DNA from: DATBLE01 sp963841405
GTDB lineage: Bacteria; Actinomycetota; Thermoleophilia; Gaiellales; Gaiellaceae
Assembly: GCA_963841405.1 (NCBI GenBank)
Contig: CAWJCM010000007.1
Location: 558,001 to 622,000 of the forward strand
Reading direction: 5' to 3'
Length of the DNA: 64,000 bases
The notes beneath the pieces were generated by a model, which had not been told where the DNA came from, did no database searches, and saw nothing but the letters and a program-made list of their open reading frames with translations. The translations under genes and the position numbers were made by a program. This document shows, piece by piece, positions 57,085 to 64,000 of this stretch; within the stretch, counting starts at the first letter, position 1; every line of letters starts with the position of its first letter.

Positions 57085-58349
57085 AGCTTCCAGACCTTCC
57101 CGTCCGCCTCGACGCCCTTGGTCGCGTTCCGGAAGTCGACGATCACGTTGCCCCGCCGGACCACGTCTGCGTAGTCGATCCCCGAATGCGCGGTGACGAT
57201 CGCGATGCAGTCGTACCCCTCCGGCTCGAGCGGCACCGAGCTGAGGCCGTCGAACTCGGCCACGTGCGGGTCGTGGTACGAGACCTCGGCGCCGGCGTTG
57301 CGGAGGAGGACGAGCAGCTTCTCGGCCGGCGACTCCCGTACGTCGTCGATGTCCGCCTTGTAGGCCACGCCCAGGAGCAGGATCTTCGAGCCGCTCAGCG
57401 ACTTCCGCGCCCCGTGGTTCAGCGCCTGCGAGATCACCGACCGGCAGAAGTACGGCATGTTGGCGTTGATCTCGCCGGCCAGCTCGACGAAGCGGGTCGA
57501 GAAGTCGTACTCGCGCGCCTTCCAGGAGAGGTAGAAGGGGTCGAGCGGGATGCAGTGGCCGCCCAGGCCGGGGCCGGGCTTGAAGGACATGAACCCGAAT
57601 GGCTTGGTCGCGGCGGCGTCGACGACTTCCCAGACGTCGATCTCCATCCGGTCGCAGAGCTGCGCGAGCTCGTTCACGAGCGCGATGTTGACCGAGCGGA
57701 AGATGTTCTCGAGCAGCTTGGTCAGCTCGGCCGCTTCGGCGCTCGAAACGGTGTAAACGGCGTCGACCGCGCTCTCGTACAGACGCGCGGCAGCCTCGGT
57801 CGAGGCCTGGTCGATCCCGCCGACCACCTTCGGGGTCGTCCGCATCGTGAAGTCGTCGCGGCCGGGATCCACGCGCTCGGGGGCGAACGCCAGGTGGAAG
57901 TCACTGCCCGCCTTCAGGCCGCTGTCCGCCTCGAGCAGAGGCCGGAGGACGTCGCGGGTCGTCCCCGGGTAGGTGGTCGACTCGAGCACGACCAGGTGAC
58001 CCTTTCGCAGGTGCGGCGCGATCGAGCGCGCGGCGCTCTCGATGTACGAGAGGTCGGGCTCGCGCTGGACCGAGAGCGGTGTGCCGACCGCGATTACGAT
58101 CGCGTCGGCGGCTGCGACGACGGAGTAGTCGGTGGTCGCGGTGATCGCGCCCCGCTCGACGAGCGGCTTCAGCTGCTCGGAGGGGACGTCGCCGATGTGG
58201 CTCTCGCCGCGGTTGATCGCATCGACGACGTCCGGGAGGACGTCGACCAGCACGACCTTCTTTCCCACGTCGGCAAAGGTCTCGGCGTGGGGCATGCCGA
58301 CGTAGCCGGCGCCGATCACGGCGATGTCGTAGCGGGTATCCGCGCTCAT
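57081..58349 (-). CDS. wbpA: UDP-N-acetylglucosamine 6-dehydrogenase (WbpA/WecC type)
   Basis: A 422-aa UDP-sugar dehydrogenase that oxidises C6 to the acid in two steps. IAVIGAGYVGMPHAETFADV binds NAD, LESTTYPGTTRDVL and AFAPERVDPGRDDF are typical of the WbpA branch, Lys in ENIFRSVNIALVNELAQ, and the catalytic Cys is in GPGLGGHCIPLDPFYL. ATG 58349 overlaps the epimerase stop (ATGA). The substrate, UDP-GlcNAc versus UDP-ManNAc, cannot be fixed by eye. Confidence 0.9.
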   Translation of the reverse strand: MSADTRYDIAVIGAGYVGMPHAETFADVGKKVVLVDVLPDVVDAINRGESHIGDVPSEQLKPLVERGAITATTDYSVVAAADAIVIAVGTPLSVQREPDLSYIESAARSIAPHLRKGHLVVLESTTYPGTTRDVLRPLLEADSGLKAGSDFHLAFAPERVDPGRDDFTMRTTPKVVGGIDQASTEAAARLYESAVDAVYTVSSAEAAELTKLLENIFRSVNIALVNELAQLCDRMEIDVWEVVDAAATKPFGFMSFKPGPGLGGHCIPLDPFYLSWKAREYDFSTRFVELAGEINANMPYFCRSVISQALNHGARKSLSGSKILLLGVAYKADIDDVRESPAEKLLVLLRNAGAEVSYHDPHVAEFDGLSSVPLEPEGYDCIAIVTAHSGIDYADVVRRGNVIVDFRNATKGVEADGKVWKL

Positions 58350-59401
58350 TCCGGCCGGGAAGAGTACAGAGCCGCCGCGATGCGTCCGGCCGCCTGCCCG
58401 TCGCCGTACAGCCGCGGTCGCTCGGCCGGCAGGCGGGCGCTTGCGACCGCCTCCACGAGCCGCTCCGAGTCGTCGTCCACGAGCACGTTCGCGCCCGCCT
58501 CGACCGTGCCCACCCACTCGGTCGACGGCCGCGCCGTCACGCATGGCACGCCGTACCAGTACGCCTCCTTCTGCAGCCCGCCCGAGTCGGTGACGATCAC
58601 ACGTGCCTGGGATGCGAGGGCGGCGAAGTCGAGGTAGCCGAGCGGCTCCGTCAGGGACAGACCCCTTGGTGCCTGTCCCTGCAGGGCGGCGCGGGTTCGA
58701 GGGTGCGCCGGAAAGACGACCGGCCCGTCGACGTGCGACAGGCCGTCGAGGATGCGCCCCAATCGAGGCTCCGCGGCGTTCGCCTCGCGGTGAAGCGTCA
58801 CGACCACGTAGGCGCCCGGCTCGAGGCCGAGCCGCTCGAGGATCGAAGAGCGTTCCCGCGCGATCGGCGCGAGCCGCAGATTCGCATCCATCATCACATC
58901 GCCGACCACCTCGACGCGGCCGGCGATGCCCTCTCCGTCGAGGATCGAACGCGAGCGCTCGTCCGGGGCGAAGAGGAGCTGTGACACGCGGTCGGTCTCT
59001 ACCCGGTTGTGCTCCTCCGGCATCGACAGGTCGTAGCTCCGCAGTCCCGCCTCGACGTGCGCCAACGGCACGACCGCCTCGACGGCAGCACGTGCGCCGC
59101 CCAGCGTCGAGTTGGTGTCGCCGTAGACGAGCACCCAGTTGGGCCGCTCGGCCGCGATCGCGTCCGCGAGTCCGGGGCGCAGCGCCTCGAGCATCTGCTC
59201 GCGGCCGAGGCCGCCGACGTCGAGCCGGTAGCGCGGCTCGCCCAGGCCGAGCTCGTCGAAGAAGACCTGCGACAGCTCGCGGTCGTAATGCTGCCCCGTG
59301 TGCACCACGACCTCCCCGATCCCCGCCTCGCGAAGGGCCTCGGACACCGGCCCGGACTTGATGAACTGGGGCCGGTTTCCGACCACCGACAGCACCTTCA
59401 C
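58346..59401 (-). CDS. wecB: UDP-N-acetylglucosamine 2-epimerase (non-hydrolysing)
   Basis: A 351-aa GT-B-fold epimerase that interconverts UDP-GlcNAc and UDP-ManNAc (or WbpI-like diacetamido forms). VVGNRPQFIKSGPVSEAL, VVHTGQHYDRELSQVFFDEL, VYGDTNSTLGG and LTDSGGLQKEAYWYGVPCVT are the family motifs. A stretch with the residues QGQAPRGLSL (before TEPLGYLDF) is encoded by a REP-like hairpin (58652-58681). First gene of the minus-strand operon; GTG 59401 has a TAGTCT box 7 nt upstream. Confidence 0.93.
   Translation of the reverse strand: MKVLSVVGNRPQFIKSGPVSEALREAGIGEVVVHTGQHYDRELSQVFFDELGLGEPRYRLDVGGLGREQMLEALRPGLADAIAAERPNWVLVYGDTNSTLGGARAAVEAVVPLAHVEAGLRSYDLSMPEEHNRVETDRVSQLLFAPDERSRSILDGEGIAGRVEVVGDVMMDANLRLAPIARERSSILERLGLEPGAYVVVTLHREANAAEPRLGRILDGLSHVDGPVVFPAHPRTRAALQGQAPRGLSLTEPLGYLDFAALASQARVIVTDSGGLQKEAYWYGVPCVTARPSTEWVGTVEAGANVLVDDDSERLVEAVASARLPAERPRLYGDGQAAGRIAAALYSSRPE
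58652..58681. repeat. REP-like inverted repeat inside wecB
   Basis: CAGGGACAG (58652-58660) and CTGTCCCTG (58673-58681) are perfect 9-bp inverted arms around ACCCCTTGGTGC. The sequence differs from the GTGCCTGGCAC repeats, so it is a second family. It is in frame in wecB, in a surface loop region before the conserved EPLGYLDF segment. Confidence 0.6.
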
Positions 59402-59408
59402 GCGGGCT

Positions 59409-59414
59409 AGACTA
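59409..59414 (-). promoter_or_regulatory. -10-like hexamer TAGTCT before wecB
   Basis: On the minus strand TAGTCT ends 7 nt before GTG 59401. The opposite strand reads TAGACT at 59408-59413, which could serve the tRNA gene 12 nt downstream. Confidence 0.45.
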
Positions 59415-59424
59415 CGCAGCCCGC

Positions 59425-59497
59425 GGGCCGTTAGCTCAGCTGGTAGAGCAGGGGACTCTTAATCCCAAGGTCGAAGGTTCGAATCCTTCACGGCCCA
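59425..59497 (+). tRNA. tRNA-Lys (anticodon CTT)
   Basis: A 73-nt cloverleaf: acceptor GGGCCGT/ACGGCCC, D arm GCTC..GAGC, anticodon loop CTCTTAA with CTT reading AAG, T arm GAAGGTTCGAATCCTTC and discriminator A. The anticodon stem has a G-A mismatch at its outer pair. CCA is not encoded (ACTT follows). Confidence 0.96.
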
Positions 59498-59555
59498 CTT
59501 GTCCCTTGCGCCGCTTCGCTTTCCTGCTCGGGCAGCGGCCCCCGGCCGCGCTCTC

Positions 59556-59561
59556 TAAGAT
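59556..59561 (+). promoter_or_regulatory. -10-like hexamer TAAGAT, 6 nt before the cNMP protein
   Basis: TAAGAT, CGCGTC, ATG at 59568. Same leaderless spacing. Confidence 0.5.
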
Positions 59562-59567
59562 CGCGTC

Positions 59568-59984
59568 ATGCTGCACAAGGACGGCAAGATCGAGTTGCTG
59601 AAGAAGGTTCCGCTCTTCTCCAGATGCAACAAGAAGCAGCTGACGGCCATCGCGAACCTCGCGGACCTGGTCGATCTGCCCGAGGGCAAGCTCCTGATTC
59701 GTGAGGGCGCCCGGGGACGCGAGTGCATGGTGATCGTCGAGGGGGCGGTGGAGGTGAGGCGTAAGGGTCGTAAGATCGGCTCGCTCGGGCCCGGCGACTT
59801 CATTGGGGAGATGGCGCTGATCTCGGGGGCTCCGCGCAACGCCACGGTGAGGACGACTCAGCCCTCGTCACTCCTCGTCGTCACCGAGCGTCAATTCTGG
59901 GAGCTCCTCGAGCGAACGCCCGGGATGCAGACGAGCGTGATCAAGGCGCTTGGCGAGCGACTGCAGTCCCTCGCTGCCGTCTGA
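59568..59984 (+). CDS. Stand-alone cyclic-nucleotide-binding domain protein
   Basis: A 138-aa CRP-type cNMP domain without a DNA-binding tail. KKVPLFSRCNKKQLTAIANL opens the fold; the phosphate-binding cassette reads FIGEMALISGAPRNATVRT, with Glu and Arg as in functional cAMP sites. The C-terminal helix ends at AV with no winged helix. It could sense cAMP made by a cyclase such as the one at 46.4 kb and act by protein contact. A K+ channel gene lies 550 bp downstream past relics. Confidence 0.85.
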   Translation: MLHKDGKIELLKKVPLFSRCNKKQLTAIANLADLVDLPEGKLLIREGARGRECMVIVEGAVEVRRKGRKIGSLGPGDFIGEMALISGAPRNATVRTTQPSSLLVVTERQFWELLERTPGMQTSVIKALGERLQSLAAV

Positions 59985-60027
59985 CAGGTTCGGAGCTTCC
60001 TGCGACACGACTCCAACAGGAGCCGGC

Positions 60028-60304
60028 ATGCGCACGAAACTCGTGCTGTTGACGCCCGGCGCTCTCGCGGTCGTGTTTTCTGGCCGCGCCGCACTTGAGG
60101 TCGCGCCCACGACCGGTGCGTTCACGACCGTCAACCACCTCGACCTCGCCGTTGCCAGAGGCCTGCACGGCACGATCACGCGCGACCCGATCGCTCCGGT
60201 GTGCGTGGCCGAGCAGCCCTGCACGGCTCCCGCCGCCTGCGCGGTGATCGTGTTCTCGCGGGCTCCGCGCCGTCGACTTCTCGATCGACACCGGCATCCG
60301 CTGA
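60028..60304 (+). pseudogene. Relic of a secreted carboxypeptidase-regulatory-like domain protein
   Basis: ATG 60028 opens a hydrophobic leader-like N-terminus, then GLHGTITRDPIAPVCVAEQP, CTAPAACAVIVFSRA, the start of a CarboxypepD_reg-like beta-sandwich. The next expected strands are absent; after a frame change the sequence gives VDFSIDTGIR and a stop, which resembles the end of such proteins. So the middle is deleted. The family assignment is from memory and moderate. Confidence 0.45.
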
Positions 60305-60332
60305 GCCGTCGCCGCCCTTCGTCGTCGCTCGT

Positions 60333-60480
60333 CGCCCACCGTCCGCAAAGAGACGGTGGACGAGCTGCCCGGCCGTCGCGTCCTCGCCGACCGCCGACGC
60401 GAAGCGTTTCACCGAGCCGTGGCGGGCGACGCCTGCCAAGAAGACGCCGGGCTGCTCGACTTCAGGAAGTACGGCCGGCC
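60333..60480 (-). pseudogene. Relic of a thioredoxin-reductase-like flavoprotein, C-terminal fragment
   Basis: On the minus strand a frame reads LPEVEQPGVFLAGVARHGSV then KRFASAVGEDATAGQLVHRL, the C-terminal NAD/FAD segment of thioredoxin-reductase-type proteins (PGVFAAGDVRxGSVKR-like). Restoring one G (CTGAAG to CTGGAAG, near 60465) would extend it to PYFLEVEQPG. The N-terminal two thirds are missing. Full-length relatives often carry an N-terminal cNMP domain, and a stand-alone cNMP gene lies just upstream. Confidence 0.5.
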
Positions 60481-60526
60481 GCGGATCCGATGTGGCCCGT
60501 CGTACGTAACGATCCGGCCGCTGGCG

Positions 60527-60532
60527 TAACGT
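60527..60532 (+). promoter_or_regulatory. -10-like hexamer TAACGT before the K+ channel
   Basis: TAACGT ends 7 nt before GTG 60540. Confidence 0.45.
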
Positions 60533-60539
60533 CTCGGCC

Positions 60540-60998
60540 GTGGCGCGTCCGAACCTGATCGAGCGCCGGATGGCGAGATTCCTGCGCGAGCCGCCGACCG
60601 TGGCCGGCGCGGTCGCCACCATCGTCGTCGCCACGGCCACGGTCGTCGTGCTCGGCGGCGTCCTCATCCGTCTTCTGGACCGCGAGGAGTACTCGAGCGT
60701 CTGGGTCGGCATGTGGTGGGGGATCCAGACCGTGACGACCGTCGGGTACGGCGACGTCACCCCGGCCCACTGGTCGGGCCGTCTGATCGCCGCCGTCGTC
60801 ATGTTCTACGGGATCGCCTTCCTGGCGATCCTCACCGCGGCGATCACCTCCACGTTCGTCGCCCGGGCTGCCAGCGAGCAGCACGCGTCGAACACCACGG
60901 ACGAGCTGACGGAGCTCGAGAGGATCGAGGGCAGGTTGGACGAGCTCGGCCGGAAGCTCGACCGGCTCGAGGCGGCGCTGCGCGGACGACCGGGCTGA
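60540..60998 (+). CDS. Two-transmembrane potassium channel
   Basis: A 152-aa Ion_trans_2 channel. TM1 about 22-44, pore helix WWGIQTVT, selectivity filter TVGYGD near residue 67, TM2 about 80-105, then a coiled-coil tail (LERIEGRLDELGRKLDRLEA) that should tetramerise. There is no RCK or cNMP domain. The GTG start is supported by the box 7 nt upstream. About 180 bp downstream (60999-61182) show no gene. Confidence 0.9.
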   Translation: MARPNLIERRMARFLREPPTVAGAVATIVVATATVVVLGGVLIRLLDREEYSSVWVGMWWGIQTVTTVGYGDVTPAHWSGRLIAAVVMFYGIAFLAILTAAITSTFVARAASEQHASNTTDELTELERIEGRLDELGRKLDRLEAALRGRPG

Positions 60999-61182
60999 TC
61001 GTGGTGAAGCAAGGTCTCGACGGCGACCGAGGGCGCGAAGCGGGCCGCGACCTCCGGCGGCGGCAGAACGCGGCGCGCAGCCGGCGGCGCTGCAGACTTC
61101 ATCCCGTGAGGGTCATGACGTGACCGCCGCGGCGTGAAATGCTGCACGAGACCGCTCGGTCATTCACGAAGGGAGCCATCCG

Positions 61183-62346
61183 ATGAGCGAGACCCCCCCT
61201 CCTACCGCTCCGCCTCCGCACAGAGGCCTGCCGCGCTGGCGGATCATCACTGCGCGCACCCTGACGGTCGTCGGGATCCTGCTCCTGGTCGTCTCGGTGC
61301 TCGCCAACTTCGTCAAGCGTACGGCGCTCGACGAGTCGAACTTCCGCGGCACGGCGCGGGCGCTGATCGCGGACGACAAGATCCGTAACCAGGTCGCCTC
61401 CACGCTCGTCGAGCAGCTCTACTCGAACACAGACGTCGCCGCCACGCTGAAGCAGAGGCTGCCGGACAATCTCCAGCCGCTGGCGGTGCCGATCGCCGGG
61501 CTGGTGCAGAACGCGACCGAGGGCGCCGCCAAGCAGCTGCTCGCCCGGCCGCGGGTCCAGAACCTGTTCGTCAACGCCAGCTCGCTCGCGCAGAGGCAGT
61601 TCGTCGCCCTGCTCAACGACGACAAGGACCTCCTGCGGACGACCAACGGGGACGTCGTTCTCGACCTCCGGCCGATCCTGGTGAGACTCGGGGAGCGGTT
61701 CAGCGTCGCCGCCAGGATCCCGCCCGATGCCGGTCAGATCACGCTCCTCCAGTCGGATCAGCTGAAGACGGGCCAGCGGGCGACCAGGGCGCTCCGCTTC
61801 GTTGCCGACTGGATCTGGGCACTCGTGCTCGCCGCCTGGATCGGCGCGATGCTGCTCGTCCCGGGCAGGCGGCGCCTCGAGGTCAGGGCGATCGCGATCG
61901 GGATCCTCGTCGCCGGCTTCCTGATCCTGCTGGCGCGGAGCTGGGCCGGCCGCTACGTCGTGAACAACCTCGTCGTCTCCGACACGGTCCGCCCGTCCGC
62001 GAAGGACGCCTACGCGATCCTCACCAACCTGCTCAAGGGCGCCGGCTGGACCGGCGTGATCGTCGGCGTCGTCGCGCTCGTGGGCGTCTGGCTCACAGGA
62101 GCCGGCAGGTATGCCGTCACGGTGAGGAAGCACCTGGCTCCGCACCTGAGCGGAGCGGGCATCTATGCCGCCACGATCGGCGGCTTCCTGCTCCTGCTCT
62201 GGTGGCGCCCGACACCGCAGTTCGGCTACTGGGTGAACATCATCATCTTCTTCGTCCTGCTGATGATCGGTACCGAGGTCCTGCGGCGGCAGCTGGCACG
62301 CGAGCATCCGGCGCCTCCCCCGGCCGTCTCGACACCCGCCGCATGA
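61183..62346 (+). CDS. Integral membrane protein of unknown function
   Basis: A 387-aa protein. TM1 (about 24-44) follows a Pro-rich cytoplasmic head (PPPTAPPPHRG); a soluble outer domain to about 205 contains IADDKIRNQVASTLVEQLY and LLNDDKDLLRTTNGDVVLD; then four more membrane segments (about 208-226, 235-255, 290-308, 330-365). This layout occurs in actinobacterial proteins without assigned function. ATG 61183 has GAAGGGAG about 7 nt upstream. It overlaps the next small ORF by 4 nt. Confidence 0.65.
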   Translation: MSETPPPTAPPPHRGLPRWRIITARTLTVVGILLLVVSVLANFVKRTALDESNFRGTARALIADDKIRNQVASTLVEQLYSNTDVAATLKQRLPDNLQPLAVPIAGLVQNATEGAAKQLLARPRVQNLFVNASSLAQRQFVALLNDDKDLLRTTNGDVVLDLRPILVRLGERFSVAARIPPDAGQITLLQSDQLKTGQRATRALRFVADWIWALVLAAWIGAMLLVPGRRRLEVRAIAIGILVAGFLILLARSWAGRYVVNNLVVSDTVRPSAKDAYAILTNLLKGAGWTGVIVGVVALVGVWLTGAGRYAVTVRKHLAPHLSGAGIYAATIGGFLLLLWWRPTPQFGYWVNIIIFFVLLMIGTEVLRRQLAREHPAPPPAVSTPAA

Positions 62347-62528
62347 GCGACGCTCGCCTCCGCCTCGCTCGAAGCCTCGGTGACAGGCTCGAGGCTCTCA
62401 CCGAGACCGTCCCCCACGAAACCATGTTTCCCCCACGAACCCCCTCCTTCCCGAGGCCGACTTTCGCGGGGAACCTCCCGGTTCCGCTCGGCCCCCTCCC
62501 TGCTCACGGGCCAAAGGTCGGCCCATGA
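62343..62528 (+). CDS. Small coupled ORF, function unknown
   Basis: A 61-aa frame starting at the ATGA overlap with the membrane protein and ending in an ATGA overlap with the next gene. RLRLARSLGDRLEALTETVP is helical, the rest is Pro-rich (PPRTPSFPRPTFAGNLPVPL). Overlap at both ends favours real translation; not recognised. Confidence 0.45.
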   Translation: MSDARLRLARSLGDRLEALTETVPHETMFPPRTPSFPRPTFAGNLPVPLGPLPAHGPKVGP

Positions 62529-64000
62529 GCGACCGGGCAGGCTGGCAGCCGGCCGGGCTGCGCTACCGGCCGCTGCCGGTCCTGCTGACGTGGGTCGAGA
62601 CGGCGGCCGCGCTGCTGGTCGCTGCGTGGCTCCTGCCCGGCATCTCGGTCGACGGCTTCGGGGGAGCGCTCGTCGCGGCGCTCGTGATCGCGATCCTCAA
62701 CGCCGTGCTGCCGCCGATCGCGGCGGCGCTGCGGATCCCGTTCATGGCCGTGCTCGGCTTCCTGATCGTCCTCGTGCTCAACGCCGTCATGCTGCTGCTC
62801 GCCTCGCGGATCGACGCGGCCTCGATCACCGTCGACAACTTCGGTTGGGCACTGCTCGCCGCGCTGGTGGCGGCGGCGATCGGCGTCGCCCTGTCCGTGC
62901 TGCTCGGGACGAACGACGACGACATGTACATGCTGCGGATGACGCGGCGCATCGCCAGGCGGCAGGGCGGCGGTGCCGTCACCGATGTGCCGGGCCTGCT
63001 CTTCCTGGAGATCGACGGCCTCGCCCTGCCGGTGCTCCAGCGGGCGATGCGCGACGGCTCGGCGCCGACGCTGGCCCGCTGGATCGACGAGGGATCCCAC
63101 CGGCTGGTCGAATGGGAGCCGGACCTTTCCTCACAGACCGGGGCGAGCCAGGCCGGGATCCTGCTCGGGTCGAACCAGGACATCCCGGCCTTTCGGTGGG
63201 TGATCAAGGACACAGGGCGGGTGATGGCCTGCTCGGGCCCGCAGGACTGCGCGGAGATCGAGCAGCAGCACGCTACCGGAATCGGCCTGCTCGTCAACGG
63301 CGGCTCCAGCCGAGGGAACCTCCTGTCTGGCGAGGCCGACGAGGTGATCCTCACGTGCAGCCGGATCAAAGCGGAGACCCGGGCCAACCCCGGCTACCGG
63401 GCGTTCTTCGCCAACGGGCTCAACGTCGCGCGCACGTTCGTCCTCTTCTTCTGGGAGGTCGTGCTCGAGTGGACCGCCGCGCTGCGCGCCGCCCGCCGCG
63501 ACGTTCGCCCGCGTGGACACCGCGGCGGCATCTATCCGTTCATGCGGGCGGCGATGTGCGTGATCGTCCGCGACCTGATCGTCTACGGCGTGATCTCGGA
63601 CATGATGTTCGGCCGTCCCGTCGTCTACTCGACCTTCTCGAGCTACGACGAGGTCGCGCACCACTCCGGCCTGGAGCGGCCCGACACCCTCGAGGCGCTG
63701 CGCAAGCTCGACCAGCAGTTCGACCGGATCGACCGGGCGCGCAAGTACGCGGCGCGTCCTTACCTGATCGTCGTCCTCTCCGATCATGGCCAGACCCAGG
63801 GCGCGACGTTCAAACAGCGCAACGGCTACGGGTTGAACGAGCTCGTCGAGCGGGCGCTCGAGGACGGACGCGTCGAGGCGATCGAGGGCGGCGACGAGCA
63901 GCAGGCGATGACCGGTCTGGCGCTCGGCGAGGCGGTCGGCGCCTCGGCCGAGACGTCGAAGTCGTCCAAGGGCACGGTCGGCGACCGCCCCGTGGTCGTG
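62525..64000 (+). CDS. Phage-holin-family membrane domain fused to alkaline-phosphatase-like domain (runs off right edge)
   Basis: 492 residues are visible and open at the right edge. Residues 18-130 have four membrane segments of the Mycobacterium-phage holin-like (PF04020) type (LLTWVETAAALLVAAWLLPG, AILNAVLPPIAAALRIPFMA). From about 158 the type I phosphodiesterase/nucleotide pyrophosphatase fold begins: FLEIDGLALPVLQRAM (metal Asp), SSQTGASQAGILLGSNQDIP (Thr nucleophile region), SYDEVAHHSGLERPDTL and VVLSDHGQTQGATF (Asp-His). The active site should lie outside the membrane. Substrate is unknown. ATG 62525 overlaps the small ORF. Confidence 0.8.
   Translation, partial: MSDRAGWQPAGLRYRPLPVLLTWVETAAALLVAAWLLPGISVDGFGGALVAALVIAILNAVLPPIAAALRIPFMAVLGFLIVLVLNAVMLLLASRIDAASITVDNFGWALLAALVAAAIGVALSVLLGTNDDDMYMLRMTRRIARRQGGGAVTDVPGLLFLEIDGLALPVLQRAMRDGSAPTLARWIDEGSHRLVEWEPDLSSQTGASQAGILLGSNQDIPAFRWVIKDTGRVMACSGPQDCAEIEQQHATGIGLLVNGGSSRGNLLSGEADEVILTCSRIKAETRANPGYRAFFANGLNVARTFVLFFWEVVLEWTAALRAARRDVRPRGHRGGIYPFMRAAMCVIVRDLIVYGVISDMMFGRPVVYSTFSSYDEVAHHSGLERPDTLEALRKLDQQFDRIDRARKYAARPYLIVVLSDHGQTQGATFKQRNGYGLNELVERALEDGRVEAIEGGDEQQAMTGLALGEAVGASAETSKSSKGTVGDRPVVV

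Noticed and set aside
60999..61182. A short gene downstream of the K+ channel
   Set aside because: The open frames are Arg-rich without motif or ribosome site; nothing supportable is seen.

Overview
This 64 kb window is a single high-GC (roughly 70% by eye), densely packed bacterial chromosome segment. GTG starts are frequent, ATGA/GTGA overlaps are common, and many short -10-like hexamers lie 6-7 nt before start codons. The gene content (acyl-CoA carboxylase split into accD/accA, LigD, a cyclase-AAA-TPR giant, SpoIID and subtilase secreted proteins, KimA/KdpDE-like genes) and codon style suggest a Thermoleophilia-like actinobacterium (Gaiellales/Solirubrobacterales). That placement is inference: no 16S or marker tree is available here.

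Layout. 0-2.2 kb: the start of an NfeD-type protease (runs off the left edge) and a secreted PGRP-type amidase. 2.2-7.2 kb: an ECF-like sigma factor translationally coupled to fabZ-fabH-fabD-fabG, then fabF; no acpP lies in the run. 7.2-12.7 kb: a frameshifted lipoprotein hydrolase, HAD phosphatase, double-GNAT, zinc-ribbon arginase-like protein, then accD-accA. 12.7-18.8 kb: a TCCACA-box region, ligD, FAD oxidase, Nif3-like protein and a secreted Cys/His-repeat protein of unknown function. 18.8-23.8 kb: a KimA-type K+ transporter divergent from a KdpD-like kinase, KdpE-like regulator and a separate USP protein. 23.8-31.1 kb: MrfA-like helicase, a deleted methyltransferase relic, thiD-thiL, thioredoxin, polyprenol-phosphate mannosyltransferase and PolX. 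31.1-37.8 kb: aromatic amino acid decarboxylase with an upstream hairpin, GNAT, Nudix, otsB, paired half-size TauE proteins, LytM peptidase, small membrane protein and lipoprotein. 37.8-43.5 kb: lon-hsp20, a multiply broken MMPL pseudogene, an FHA protein. 43.5-50.4 kb: REP repeats, DJ-1-like protein, and rmlA-rmlC-rmlD-(adenylate cyclase)-rmlB for dTDP-rhamnose. 50.4-54.9 kb: SpoIID, subtilase, LLM oxidoreductase, a second REP pair and its frameshifted RAYT transposase. 54.9-59.4 kb, minus strand: wecB-wbpA-Gfo/Idh-acetyltransferase-cupin, a nucleotide-sugar operon. 59.4-64 kb: tRNA-Lys(CTT), a cNMP-binding protein, two gene relics, a K+ channel, a membrane protein and a holin/phosphodiesterase fusion that runs off the right edge.

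Cross-cutting themes. (1) Cell-surface glycan and peptidoglycan remodelling: rml genes, wbp-like operon, Dpm, amidase, LytM, SpoIID. (2) K+ and cyclic-nucleotide physiology: KimA, KdpDE-like pair, USP, K+ channel, cNMP protein, cyclase. (3) Type II fatty acid synthesis. (4) Several genes are broken either by one-base losses in C/G runs, which may be sequencing error, or by clean internal deletions. Positions and families below were read by eye; no database search was run.
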